From positions 880,001 to 944,000 of the forward strand of contig JALDNG010000101.1 of NCBI GenBank assembly GCA_024349245.1: a stretch of 64,000 bases of DNA. The letters run 5' to 3'. Shown piece after piece: positions 49,705 to 62,342 of the stretch; position 1 is the first letter of the stretch; every line of letters begins with the position of its first letter. The stretch is from Neodontobutis hainanensis (Eukaryota; Chordata; Actinopteri; Gobiiformes; Odontobutidae). Both the position numbers and the translations under genes were made by a program. Under the pieces are notes generated by a model. It saw nothing but the letters and a program-made list of their open reading frames with translations. It was not told where the DNA came from and did not search any database.

Positions 49705-49829
49705 ATGAGCGTGCCGAGCAACTGTGGCTTCTGTCACATGGCGGAGCGCAGTATGACGAGGAGCGCAAACAAATGGGGATCGCCGTGTGCTGTCAACAGG
49801 CCAATTGACATCATTCAGAAACGCAGGCG
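49705..49829 (+). CDS. pde4c: PDE4 (probably pde4c) alternative first coding exon, weakly PDE4C1/A4-like
   Basis: ATG with A at -3 (AAACATGAG) and an in-frame stop six bases before it. It encodes 41 codons plus two bases: MSVPSNCGFCHMAERSMTRS, then ANKWGSPCAVNRPIDIIQKR and R. The pattern SMTR...W...RPI.I.Q.R recalls the start of human PDE4C1 and PDE4A4 (SMTRAPKHLW, RRPIRIQQR). The GTAATT donor at 49830 leaves CG, giving an Arg before the common Phe-Asp region, as in the RRF junction of PDE4A4, C1 and D4. Cysteines at positions 7 and 10 and basic residues at the end could aid membrane attachment, which is speculation. Phase, start and position support a real exon; the similarity alone is modest. 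Confidence 0.6.
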
Positions 49830-52800
49830 GTAATTAAGAGTATTCAAGTCTTTTGTTTCTCCTGTCCTCTCACAAACTGCATGCCAGCTGTCACACTAAG
49901 TTCAGTGCATGTTGTTAAGAGTTTGCAGAACAGTTAGGTATAGAGGGATTTGAAGCATGACATTGTTCTCATTTGAAAGTTTGGAGTGGCAGAGAAAAGA
50001 TGCTACTTAATATAAAAACTCCAGAATTTTTTAAATGGCAAACACCTAAAAGATTAAGAAATTGTCAAATTGTATTTTTTGCTAACATCTGATTCAATAA
50101 GAGACACAGACTCACATACGTCATGATCCATGACAGTGACTGGAGTAGTCATATTTTATAATTGAAACAAAAAATAGGAAATGTAGTTTACTGCTAATTG
50201 TAATGTGTGTGGACCATTACTGCATGTCAAACATATACTCTAAATGACAACTGCATAATGGATGGTCCCTACCAAAGTCACTGCTCCATCTAAAATAAGT
50301 GCACACATAATAATATTAATTCAGATATAGCTGCATAAGAAACTGTAGTTTTTTTTTTTTGTTGTTGTAGAAGGCATTTTGGTCTGAGCAATAAACTTTA
50401 ACAATGTGGATTAAAATAGTAGCAAACATTTTATCTGGAGTCCCTGTGCTGTTACTCCTATCTGCGCCTCCAGATCTAAGCCCAACTTATAGGAAATACA
50501 ATAGTCTGCTAATTTAAAAAAGCTGGAAAATCTAGAAATTTTGAAAAAACAAAAAATGAATTTGTTAGTTTTATAATAGGGTGACCAGATATTCAAACCT
50601 CAGAACTGGGACACTTTAATTTCATGAATGCAAATTAAAGGAGAGCGCCTTAATAGAAATTTCTTAATGAAAAATGCTGCACAAAATCAAAATACCACCA
50701 GTAAACACACACAAAAAAGAACTAATTGCATTGAGTACCTTTTTTTAAATGCATGTGCTTTCCTAAAAGCAAACACTTGTATTTTTCCTTATTCTCGTTA
50801 GCAAATGGTGACTTTCTTTTTGGCTGAGGACAGACTGAAACAATGAAAGCTGGAGAAGGGATGCCCCACGCTTAAGCAAGTAAATGGACCAATCAAATTG
50901 AGTTACAGACATGATTCTTTTCCAATTGGTTAATTTTGCTGTAACCATGGCAACTCTGATTGACACACAGACTACTGACAAATTACTTACAAAGTATGCT
51001 GCTTTGGATTTAGGATTGGCATTGATGGTAAAAAAAAGGGGGATCATCAGTGCAAGAAGAAAAATTGTATACAGTTTCAAAATCTCCTAGAAATAATGTA
51101 TATTGTCTTAAATGTCTATAAATTTTGCTTTTAGGGTTTGGGTTTCCTTTTATTGCTTTATAAGTTCTGGTGGACCTTTTTCATAAAACTCAAAAGTATG
51201 TTACTGACCACACACTTCTTTCTTATATCTAAGAAAAAACACTTGGTAGTTTCTGTTATTTTTGGGAGCCAACCCTCACCTTCCGTCATCCCCACCATTC
51301 CCTCATCTCTTGGTCCATACTTTTAACAGTCTAATGAAAACCCTTAAAATTCAAGCTGAAAAACAAAACTTCTACATTCATAATCATCTTCTTGATTGTA
51401 TTGTTTTAAAAACATTATGTTGCTGTACTGAGCCAACCTGGTGAGCCAACATAATCAAAACTGCTCTGTGCTACAAGATGTGCTGCAGCAGACTGCGCTG
51501 TTACTAAACTCTGCAGAGATGCGCTCCCGCCACAGTCTGCTCCAATACGCCTGTTTAATAACCACACATATCGCAGTCTATTTTTATTAGCTGCAATATT
51601 TGCAGAAACATTCTTTGGCCCATATCAGCTGTTTTTACTTCATATCTGCTTTATCACATTTCCTTTTGTTGCATTGGGCACTGTTCCAGTCAACATGTTG
51701 CACTGCATAAAACATACAGTATAGACTATAGACTTTGAGCTGAAAGATGGTGCATTTAAACTGGTTCAGCAGGTTAGCATGTTGTTCAATTAATACATTT
51801 TTTATATAGTTTTAGTAGTATTTTAGTATTTATTTTATTACTACTTATACTTGTAGTATTTGTAAACTATAGGTAAACAGTTTTTTTTATCTTATTCTAA
51901 ATTGCTGTGGCTGAACTTAAATTTGTTCCAGAAGAACACATTCATTGGGAATTTAGTCAAAAACTATGTGCATATACATACCTTTTGACATGCAAGTTTA
52001 GTCATGACTGGAATTGAAAATGATATAATTTCATATTTTGAGTTACTTTGCTGCTGGCTTAACTTGTTTGTTATTTGTTATCTTCACCCACATAATGCTT
52101 AAAAAGAAAACGAAAGACCCTACCTTTCACATTGTTTTGGGTTTGGATTGTCCGTATGCTTTCATCTCGTGAGGTCAGTGTTATTGTTGATATTCATAAA
52201 GTAACCTACGATTACAGAGTAAATTAGCTGATGTTATTAGCAGCTTTTGTTTCTCGTTTTAACAAAGGCTGAATCCTGTTAAAGACACAAGAACACATAA
52301 ATGCACAGTGCCGAGTGGTGACCTCAATAGTAATTTTAGGACTCAATTTGTAACTTGCGATAAGTTAACAGTTCCATTGTCACTACAAATGTAACCCAAC
52401 TCAACACAGAAATCTCCTTTACCAAGAACACCTGCAAGCAAAGCCCACTGTTAGACTTAGCGTAATATAATGCTTCCTAAACTATACTCCTCTGGCTTGT
52501 AACATGCACCCGGGGCCCTTTGTAATCACCTTTTATCATTCACATGTGACGGACATAGCTCCTTTTGCAAGTTTAATCAGTCGGCATGAATGAACCAGAA
52601 GGGAGGAAGGATGTAATTCTGTGGTTTCGCTGAAGACCTAGCGTGGACTTGATTTAAAGCCCAATTATCTTGAGCTAACTACAGAAGACAACATGCCGAT
52701 AGCAGAAGCCCCTCTCCTTAGATGGATATGAGGCAAGACCAGGCTGGTTTTAAAGGTCTTTCAGTGCATGTGCTTCCCGAAGAACTGAACACATCTGCTC

Positions 52801-53180
52801 CTCATATTGGAGCTAGCTATCTCAGTGATGTCCCCGTTGGAGGGGATGTTTTTTTCTTGACTAAACTTTGGGCCTGAATGTATCAAGGATAAGACAATTG
52901 CGTCAACATTCCTTGGACACAGTTAAACTGTCTGTGATTACAGCCTAATGAAAATTAAATCCATTTCAGTCTGTTGCACAGGATTGAAACTTTTTGTCAA
53001 AATACATTAGTTTTATTTGTTTTCTCATCGTTAAAAAGATACTGGATTGTGCCTTTTGTGGCGTCATTATTCTGGGACAGATTTCTCCTAGGGGGAAAAA
53101 TTTAACTGAAATTTAACCACAGTAATATATCACAATTGTTCTTCAGTTTTGGACCTCATGTGTGAACAAATGTGAATGAA
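49830..53180 (+). other. PDE4 intron
   Basis: AT-rich. GGGTGACCAGATATTC near 50580 resembles a common vertebrate repeat start. A less AT-rich part around 52500-52760 may be conserved non-coding DNA. No exon recognised. Confidence 0.45.
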
Positions 53181-53300
53181 CTCCAACCTCATTTGACAAA
53201 GTCCTTGGTTTTGTGTCCTATGCACTACCCCAACCTGGCTCTTGACTAGAATGGAAAAAATATATAGAATTAAATAAATTGCCAAAGCACAACAAGTTCA
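53181..53300 (+). repeat. Dispersed repeat pair, copy 1
   Basis: CAACCTCATTTGACAAAGTC, TGTCC, CACTACCCCAACCTGGC and ATAAATTGCCAAAGCACAAC. The same series occurs at 54915-55016, direct orientation, about 1.7 kb apart. Confidence 0.7.
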
Positions 53301-54296
53301 GATGGTAGTTCTTTTGGACTTTATTGTTTGGCCCGAACCAAATCTTCAAGTGTGATAATTGGACCATGGTTCTCTCCAAACAGCGGGTCTTTGGTCTGAC
53401 ATTGACTGTGTGAAATATTATTGGTCACAGTTTGGTCTTTCAGAGCAAACAGAGGCAGTCACTGCCAATAAAACAAATAAAGATGACAAAATGTTGAAAC
53501 GGGAAAAACAGATTTGATCCCTACATATTTACCTCAATATATATAACAAAGATTCAGGCTAAAATACAGTCAGACATTTCCAGAGCTAGGAAGAATAAAA
53601 TCTTTAGAAGAAAGTCTGCCTTTTTTGACTGTGGTACTTTTTAACTTTTCAGACATTTATCAAAACAAACATCTCACTAGAAACCTTGAAAAAGACTAAT
53701 ACATGGCCCATAAAATCAACACAGCTTAAAGACAGATGAGTGTAAACTGTAAAGTGGCAGTGACAAGAGCATTATACAAGCCATGACAGTCAGGAAAGGG
53801 CTGGAAAAACCATGGAGCCATGAGATTAGTCCTAAATGAAGCACTGACAGCTCATACAAGCCTGTTGGCTGTTTGGGAGGGAGTGATTTATACAAGAGGT
53901 AATTCAATACGAATTAAGGGTCTTACACAGACGACAGCTTTGGCAGGTGCTTCCAGTGTGAGGTAACTGACTTAGAGCTTCGAAGGTGCATTTCATAGAA
54001 ACCCGACGCTGTCTGCTGTCAGTTCAACCTTAAAAAAGTGAAAAGGTGATGGGAAATCTTAAGGTGCTCCATTTATCACAATCCCAGGGAGTACATATTT
54101 GACTAACTTGTGGCCAAATTCTGTCACAGTTTTAATCTAAATACACTTTCTCTACAGAAAGGATAAGTGTTAGCTTTATGTCAAAAACATCCAACTTCTA
54201 AAGAAGTGTCGTGGCTTATTTGGTGTTTTTACAAAAAGACCATTTCTGTGCCAAAAATACAAAGGATATGGGTTTGTCCATGTTTGTCCATGTTTG

Positions 54297-54314
54297 TGTG
54301 TGTGTGTGTGTGTT
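54297..54314. repeat. (TG)n microsatellite
   Basis: Nine TG dinucleotides. Confidence 0.9.
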
Positions 54315-54914
54315 TAGACTAAATCTATGCATTCAGCCTGTACCCACCGGAGCCTTCCCCCTTTCAATCATCATCAATGCGAGTCCCAGTTTTTGGACAG
54401 TATTCCTGTTTCTGTTATCTATATTGGAGCCATCGTTTAAAATTGCACTTGCCAAAAGGCCCATAATTGAACAAAGTCATCCTGCATCTGTCAGACACTA
54501 AAAAAGCTGAAAACGTCTGTTATAACCAGTCTTTAAAATAACTTTATAGTAGTATGTAATGCAGAGACTGAAAAATACTTGTCCCTTTCAAATAAACTTT
54601 AAATAAAATAAAAACTTTGTTTCAAAATAGTGCCGAAATGATAAAAAAATAAAACCCATGACCTTCTAGAAAACAACAATAAAATTTATTCACATTATTA
54701 CTTTTTTGCTAACAATCCTTTAAGTTAAACTACAGGAGGTCTATGGACAAAGTACATTCTCAGTTGTCCAGGTCATCATACTGTGAAACTTGGAAGGAAA
54801 ACAGTTCATCTCAATAAACCACACATAAACACAGACACAAAAACATTTAACCTAATCTGATATATGTAAAACATTTAACCATTTTAAAAGACAGATTTTA
54901 ACACAAAGGGTTAA

Positions 54915-55016
54915 CCTCAACCTCATTTGACAAAGTACATTGTATGTCCCATCCACTGCCCCAACCTAGCGCTTGTCTAAAAAATTAAAAAAATAAATTG
55001 CCAAATCACAACAAAC
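54915..55016 (+). repeat. Dispersed repeat pair, copy 2
   Basis: CAACCTCATTTGACAAAGTA, TGTCCCATCCACTGCCCCAA and ATAAATTGCCAAATCACAAC, matching 53181-53300. Family unknown. Confidence 0.7.
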
Positions 55017-56935
55017 TGTAGCAGCTTTACAGTAAGAGTCTAAGTATTTATGTATTTTTGTGACAGGTTTTGGCGCCTGAATGAGGTGGATAGAAAGTAT
55101 TTGTTTTTTGGTCCAGAAGTGTCATTTATGATCCAACAGCACAAAAAAATGGAAGATGATTGTCGGGTGGGCTACGAATGACGTTATTTAAAATGCACAC
55201 ATGGTCTAAATTATGTCTTCAAAATGCTGGCCTGAAAATGTCTAATTGTCCTCGTCTTTTTTCATGTAACACAATGTAAAACCTTTGTCTTACATCTTTT
55301 TGGCACAGAGTCGGCACAATTGAAGCGTCATATCTGGAGATAATAACTAACAGGCTCAAAGTTATTAACCCCCTCCCAGTTGTTCAATACAGTTATATAT
55401 ATTTATACACAGCCAAAACTAACAATTTTTCTATTTTTTTATGTAATAGTCATATATTGTAAATGCTCTACAAAAGTGCTGTCAAGGAACCCTGCTATAT
55501 TTCGCCATACCACTAGATCACCACTAGTCAAGACCTACTGCAACCTACTTAACTGAAAATGTTGCAAAAACAAAAAAAGGTATATAATAAATTAAAAATT
55601 TTTTTTTCAATAATAAGGGAAACTATAGCAGCAGCAGGTCCATTTTTAGATTTTAATCATCTATGTATAGTATGCTAAATTAGTTTGATTCTTAACCTAT
55701 ATGAAACATTTTTGAAGGTAAAAGACTAGCTGAAACTCATAGTATTTTTGCTCTAGTGATGACTTTTAGATGAGGGACAAAAATTGTGTCCAGATGCTTT
55801 CTGCAAAAACTATTGTCTGGTTTGGTTTTGTGGTTTTGATAGCATTCGTGCAGTTGTTAGCCTGTGTCTTCTGTTTTCTTTTCAAAACTGAAAAACAGAG
55901 AAATAAAAACTGAGCAGATGCTAACAAAATCAAAGCAGACCATCTGTTTCTTCAAAGTTCGAATGATTCCTTAAATCAAAGCCTCATCCTCTTAATTTAG
56001 TGTTTTTGTGTGCTTTCCCTTTACTCCTCCTGCTGGTGGCAAGTGGTATATATCCTTTTTTTGATTTGTGGCACTGAATAGTTTAACCAGAACTTTATTC
56101 TTACTTGTTTCTTTATGGGGTTGGTTGATGTTAAATGCTAACATTTCACTTCATGTAAAACAATCTTGCTCAAAATTTAAAGTATTTTAAGAAAAAATAA
56201 AAAGTGCACCTTCTCTCTGAATGTGGAATGTCCCTCAGCTACTAAAACGCCAAAGTTTTCCTCTTTTTAAAAAGTTGATTCATGTGCATAATTTGTTACT
56301 ACCACTTCTCCCAAATGATGTCAGATGTGTATTTAACCTGTGATTTTATGTCTCTGTTGGGATTCCTCCCGTTTGCTACCTCACACTGATCACATTACGA
56401 CACTTTTACAGTCTGAACCCCAGTCGGGACGTGTCTTCATTTCCTGTCACTGCGTTTCGTCTCACATTCAGACCTTCGCTCATATCCTGTTCTCACCACC
56501 CGTTTTTTTTGTATTTGCTTTGCTGCACCATACAATCCTCCAGGAATACAGTGCATGTGTTGCTCCTAACAATACATTAATTGTCTGTCTTATTCTCTAA
56601 GCATTTTTTTTACTGTAACATTATTCTACCATGTGTCTTCCAGCTACTAAGGTAATTCACAAGTTTACTTAAAGGTCTGCTATTCTGCTCACTTATAGAT
56701 TGTATTTTTATTTATTTGTTTTTTTGTTGTGTTTGTTGAAAGTATCTGTGTCTTTTGGTCCCTCCTGTTAAACCTACTTTGCTCTGGTTGATCAGATGGA
56801 CCAACTGTGGAAAAGCCTGTCCTTTTCCTCATATTAAGCCTCTTGTTATCCCTAAAGGCCTATAACGTTACTTTTCTACCTCATTCTGTAACAGAATACC
56901 AGGCCAAACATCTTGCATCTCATAGTTTTTAGTTC
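55017..56935 (+). other. PDE4 intron
   Basis: AT-rich, no exon or element recognised. A CCACCAGCAGG-type motif (minus strand, near 56030) is a weak CTCF-like match. Confidence 0.45.
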
Positions 56936-57350
56936 ACAGGGTTCAGTTTTAGGTTTAGTCCTGGATTAGTCTTGGGTCTAATCTAGTGATATTGGTTTAT
57001 TCCTGCTTTAGTCTTAGGTTTTGTCCCGGGCTTGTCCTGGTTTAGTCTAAGTTTAAACCTGGGTTTTCTCTTCATTTACTCTTTGTTTAGTCCTGTTTCA
57101 GTTCTGGAATTAGTCCCTGGTTTATTCCTTGGTTTGACTTTAGTCCTAGTTTAGTCCTATAGTCTGGGTTTTAGACTGATGCAATCTTAGTTTAGTCCTA
57201 AATCAAATCCTGGATTAATCCCTGTTTTATTTCAGTTCTTAGTCCTGGTACTACTTTAGTTTTGGGTTAAGTTCTAGTCTTGATTTAGCTCCGAGTCTGG
57301 TCTGTTTATTTCTCAGCTAAGACCTGGTTTAGTCCTGTTCACTTCTGCTT
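56936..57350 (+). repeat. Degenerate TTTAGTCCTGG repeat
   Basis: Roughly twenty imperfect units such as TTTAGTCCTGGATTAGTC, GTTTAGTCCTG and TTTAGTCTTAGG over about 410 bases with irregular spacing. The same motif in reverse orientation appears at 62343-62470. Confidence 0.75.
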
Positions 57351-57585
57351 TTGTCCCCCTGTGATTCTGGTCACAACTTAAATATATAAGATATGTCTTG
57401 TGAGGTGATAGTCATATGTAAGTTTTTAGCAGCATTAGTCTCATTCAGTCCTTCTTCAGTCAGACTCAAAATGGTGAGGGGCCTTTCAGGGGCAGAAGAC
57501 TGTGACACTTCGTAAGCTTTTATTTCATTTTAAATGTGGTTTTGTCTTTGAGTCTTACAAAAGTTATCTTTAACATTAATTTGAA

Positions 57586-57690
57586 TTTGAACAGGTTTTA
57601 GATGGATTTGAACAGGTTTTAAATGGATTTGAACAGGTTTTAGATGGATTTAAACAGGTTTTAAATGGATTTGAACACAGGTTTTATTTA
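57586..57690 (+). repeat. 21-bp tandem repeat, about 4.5 copies
   Basis: Unit TTTGAACAGGTTTTAGATGG plus A, with G/A changes alternating (TTTTAGATGG, TTTTAAATGG), four full copies and a partial one. Confidence 0.92.
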
Positions 57691-57905
57691 GCAAAAACTG
57701 GCTTAACTGATTCATGAAGAAATAAAATAATAATCTGATTGTACCTGTTCAAATCTAGTTGAAACCTAGAGCTAAAAATATTCACACCTAAATGTACTGG
57801 AGAACCACATAAAACATCAAAGGACCGCATTTGGCCCCCAGGCCTTGAGTTGGACATGTCTGCTATATAGTGGTACTTTAAAATAAAAGCAGGTAAGCAT
57901 ATTTA

Positions 57906-57956
57906 TAGTTACATTTACATTTAATCATTTAGCAGACGCTTTTATCCAAAGCGAGT
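57906..57956. mobile_element. Fish interspersed repeat fragment
   Basis: TTACATTTACATTTAATCAT then TTAGCAGACGCTTTTATCC and AAAGCGA, the same widespread motif as at 19691-19742. Only the first 50 bases are present. Confidence 0.7.
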
Positions 57957-58063
57957 GAGGAAAACAATGGAAGCAATTTTAACAACACAAGGTAACAAAA
58001 AGCATTTGAATTTTTGATGAATACGTCCGTTTATACTATCTGAAAACTATTGTTTTACTATGC

Positions 58064-58190
58064 AGTAAAAGCAGAAAAGCCTGAATGTAACCGCCATTTC
58101 ATTGCCCTGTGGTAACTTCAATATTGGTGAATGGAGAAGCAATGGGCAGAAGACATCCATATTTTTTACACTCATTGGTCTGTATTAGTG
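58064..58190 (+). repeat. Dispersed repeat, copy 2
   Basis: AAAGCCTGAATGTAACCGCC, TTTCATTGCCCTG, ATTGGTGAATGGAGAAG and ACATCCATATTTTTTACA, matching 46418-46545. The adjoining minus-strand frame (58398-58099) contains LLAYKTTTGSTPSYLHSLIQ, slightly reminiscent of the C-terminal region of LINE proteins, so the repeat may belong to an old LINE; this is uncertain. Confidence 0.6.
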
Positions 58191-58399
58191 AGTGAAGATA
58201 TGAGGGTGTGGAACCAGTGGTGGTCTTGTAGGCCAAGAGCCTATGGCAAGGAATGATATTGAGATGTTTTGGTATCTCTGCATTATAGGAGAAAACTTGG
58301 CACGTTGCCCTTGTCTTTCTGCAGCTGATTCCGCCCTGATGCTGTAACAATACGGGCCTCTTTCTGCTGTTACATACTTCAACCCAGGCGCACGTCACT

Positions 58400-60480
58400 G
58401 TGGCTTTGTGGTGTTTTCCAGAGGAAAGATCAGAGGAAAGGGCTGGTCTCTTTGGAGGTGATTAGACGCCATCAAAGGAAAGACAATGAGAAACTTTGCA
58501 ACAATAAAAACATGAACTCTTAGACTAAGCAGCAGCATGATTTTTATCTTTTTTCTATACATTAAACCAGCAAGTAGTGAAATTATTCAGACTTCTGCAG
58601 TCTTCATCATTAAATCAGTCAATCAGTTGTCTAGTGAAAATAAACGTAACATGTATAAATGCACCAGTCTGTGTTTTTAAACATTTTGTATTGTAAGCTT
58701 TTGCTTCATCAACCTCAGGGAGGCCATTAGTTCCCCTCTCCAAAGGCTAACACTTCCTGACTCTAGTCAACAGAAGAAACAATGCAGTGTGTTTCTACAG
58801 TCCACACTTGTCCCATTATGTTGTCTTAATAAAAAGTCAGTGTTCCTGCATTTCTATAGAGTCTGCAATGCCCACCTACTTATAGCCGTTGAACAATGTA
58901 CATGCCTTTGATGCGCAGGTCCATTATATTTAGACCTGTACATGATATCTGACACAGCCACAGGCTTTGCAAATGAACTGTACCTAGGATTATAGCTTAA
59001 AGCTGTGTTTACTGTAAAGACCAAGTGTGGAGTTGACAAAATAGCCTTTGGTGTTATACTGATGCCTGATTTTGTAACAGGTCCAGATTTAACACCTCTG
59101 AAGTTCAGCATACGGTCGTTTGTTGGGTGTGTTGAGCTTCAGGGTGTGAACTGAATTTTGTGGTCTCATTAAACTGTTATTATAATAAAGAAGGTTTTAC
59201 TAGAAGATGTTTAACCAGCAGTTCAACCATAGATGTTTACCGTTATTTATCATTATACAAATCCTTTTGAAATGTGTGATGCCCTGTAGAGTTCTATATG
59301 TGGAACATGTTTTAACAATTTGTGGTCATTTTTAAAAAATATAATTCTATAATCTAACACGTTACTTCAATATGCTTTCCGCCTTACATAAAAATTAGAT
59401 CATCAAATATATCTGGTTCTGGTTCTAGACTCTACTTGTGAACCAACAAAAAACATTTTTTTTACATGGAACAAGAAAAGTTTACAAACTGTCACGCATT
59501 GTTGTTTCACTAGCCTCATTTGATTCCTGTTTTTAACAAACTTAAATTAAAGTGCTGTAGTATGTGACTTTTATATTACTGTTTTGCAATGAAGAAATTA
59601 ATTATTTGTTCCTAAATCCTAAAATCGGTGGACGTACAGTATGACAGGAATGAAGGTGAACTATTTTGCAGTCATAGAACTTTTGACACATATCTCACAG
59701 TGTCGGAGATTTAGTCACTAATCCTGTTGTAGTATGTAGTATACGTACAGCTAGATAGCAATGTAAACAAACATATACGAACGTAACAAACATAGCCTTC
59801 ACTAATTGCATAGTGTGACATGCATCAAGACAAAGATTAAAGAAAGACAAAGCTTTACTTGTTTTAACTGACTGAATGTGTATGTACTGTATGCAGCATT
59901 AATATTAGGCCATTTGCTTTGGCACTAAACATACAGTTACATAAACAGTATCTTACTATTGGCCTGTTTGCCTTATGGAAAAACATAAGGGTCAATAATA
60001 ATCCCAGTCCATCAACATCAACGCTTAAGAAAGTGCTGCTCATATGTTGCTATATTGGACTCAGGATAACAATGTGTTGAGTCTGACATGGTCGACTGGA
60101 AATGTGGAATATGTGTTCTGCTGGCAGAACTCTATTCATCCATAATTCTATCCATGATGCAGCAGAATATTTGGATTATACTTTCATTATTTATTTTGTA
60201 ATTTTGAGAGATTTAGCTGGCATACAGGTAAGATAGTAAAAAGAGTGGTCAAGTCTGGTTCTGAACGTCTGAGGTTCATTTGAATCTTGCCTTGGGCCTC
60301 GTTAGTCAAACATCAACATTCCCAGACAAATGCTGCTTTTATATAAAATTAATTTACATAAATATTTAACTCTGTCGCTTAGCATTTAAACCCAGACAAA
60401 GGAAAGTGCGGTGTGTTGAAATGTTTGGAGCTGTGGAGCCGGTTGTTCAGGTCTGTGCTGGTGGTAACTAATTCCCCCTC
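58400..60480 (+). other. Non-coding stretch, probably PDE4 intron
   Basis: AT-rich; no recognised exon or mobile element. Confidence 0.45.
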
Positions 60481-60815
60481 TGTGACAGTGGAAGCTTGGG
60501 AATGATAAATGAAGTCTCGGGTGACAGCTCGGCCGCTTTACGAGCCCTCTCCCCTCCCCGTCTCCACCCCCCAGGCGCTCGGGCGCTCGGGCTCTTGTAT
60601 TTTAATGCTGCCCAGACGGGATTGACGTCTCCGCGACGGGTCATGACGCAGGCCCGGTGTCGAGTATCACCGCCACTGACAGCTTCCCATCAATCACGCT
60701 TCTCACTCGGCAGCCAGCCACTTGGAAAACGCCGCGTCGACACGCCCCTACCCTTGTGTGGGACAGGCTTTATGATGCCTGGGGTAGTTGGCCCGCGTCC
60801 ACGTGTTGAGCCAAA
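60481..60815 (+). promoter_or_regulatory. CpG-rich segment, possible enhancer or promoter
   Basis: Sharply GC- and CpG-rich compared with its surroundings: GGTGACAGCTCGGCCGCTTT, GGCGCTCGGGCGCTCGGGC, GACGTCTCCGCGACGGGTC and AACGCCGCGTCGACACGCC. Contains TGACGTCT, near the cAMP-response consensus. One frame is open for 107 codons, which is expected in GC-rich DNA and shows no family features. Its unusual composition suggests selection or an unmethylated regulatory element. Confidence 0.4.
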
Positions 60816-61940
60816 TTAACATTGATCTCTTTAGCTAAATGAAATGGCTTGGCTTGTTATCCACTCAGTTATGTAGATTAGATTCACACTCTTTGGTAAT
60901 AGATTATCATCTGTCAACTTGTCATTTTGAATAAATGCAATATAGGTAATGACTTTATAATTGATGAATATCCATAATTCAACTTCTTATTTTTACGCAC
61001 GGATACATAACCTAGACTTCTACCCAAAAAAGTATAGCAAATCAGCATTTTTAACATTGTTGTTAAAGACTCTGTGACACAAGGATTAGTGGTAGATGAT
61101 AAATATATATGAATGAATGAATGAATGGTTTGTAATGTTTAGAGAATGCAACAGTCGGGAAAGGGAGGAGAAAAGGGCTGGAGAAGATTACTACTGCATA
61201 ACATTAGTATTAATACGGTTCTATTGTTAATTAATTAATTAATGGTGTTGTGTAAAAATGTTGCACAAAATGGAACCCAACAATTAATAATCAAAGTTAT
61301 GCTCTATGTATTTGTCTATCGAGGAAATATAGACAGGCTCCCTAGAACCCAGTGGAAAAATCACATTATCCTGTTTTTACAACGAGACAAACTGAGCTCC
61401 GATGAAAGAGAAGCACACTTGAGTTTCTTTTTGAACACATGAAGACATTTAGACACTGTTTTCTCAATTGTGATTTTTTTTTAAATCCCCATCATAGCCA
61501 TTTCTGTTGGGTTTGTTTACATAGAAAAACAGCATGTCCCTGCAGGGCTACCGTAGCTGTTCACATGCTAAAAAGTTAGAGTGTGAGGTGTGGAATTGCA
61601 GTCTACACTTGCACCACCAGACATCATAGGGGTCATATAATGACATGCCCCAATTTTACTTTATTGGTTCTTGTGTGAAAACTCATTATTTTTATTTGGA
61701 TGGCCCTCCTAAAGCCAACCCAAAAATAACAGGATGGTGTGCTAAATTTCACACCACAATATTTAAATCTGCACCTTTATTATTGCTATTGAATTAAAAC
61801 AAACAGCAGAAACTTCTGTTTATAGAATTTTATTTGCTATAATGTTCATTAGGAAACAGGTGAAAAAACAAAAAAACATATGTATCAAATGTGTTTTTAA
61901 ACCTGACTAAAATCAATTTCCTTTATTTTTTCTTCTTCGT
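60816..61940 (+). other. Non-coding stretch, probably PDE4 intron
   Basis: AT-rich with short (ATGA)n and (TTAA)n runs near 61110 and 61230. No exon or element recognised. Confidence 0.45.
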
Positions 61941-61959
61941 GTGTTTCTCTGTGACTCCT

Positions 61960-62145
61960 TCTTGCCTTTGGCCCAAATTATCACCATTGTGCTTTCATAC
62001 TACGCACAAACCAGACCACAACCAGCTCTTTTTTCTGGACCAAAGTGCTGCTGATTGGTCCAAACCACGGTCCAATTGCGCTTTCACACCTAACAATTTG
62101 GTTTGGACACAACAGGAAAGTCCGAAGGTTTGGACCAAACAGTGA
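61960..62145. mobile_element. Probable fish MITE remnant
   Basis: Repeated GGACCAAA and TTGGTCCAAACC motifs, together with GCGCTTTCACACC and TGCTTTCATACTACGC, resemble a small non-autonomous element common in fish. Ends and target duplication could not be defined. Confidence 0.35.
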
Positions 62146-62342
62146 GAAAACCCCCTCACTTTCTTTCACAATACGCCACCACTTATTTTGTCTTTTTCCT
62201 GTCTCTTTTGACTCTGCATCTGTCCAGTAACCCCTAACTCAAGGTCTCATTGACAGCCCCTCAACTTGAGCCTGGGTCTGCTGAGGCTTTTGACCCTATT
62301 GATACATTTTTGTTTTTTCTATAACACCATAATATAACACTC

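Noticed and set aside
58099..58398. 99-codon minus-strand frame as a gene
   Set aside because: Overlaps a dispersed repeat; only faint LINE-like similarity.
60496..60819. 107-codon open frame in the CpG-rich block as a gene
   Set aside because: GC-rich DNA has few stops; no motif, no splice sites, no supporting context.
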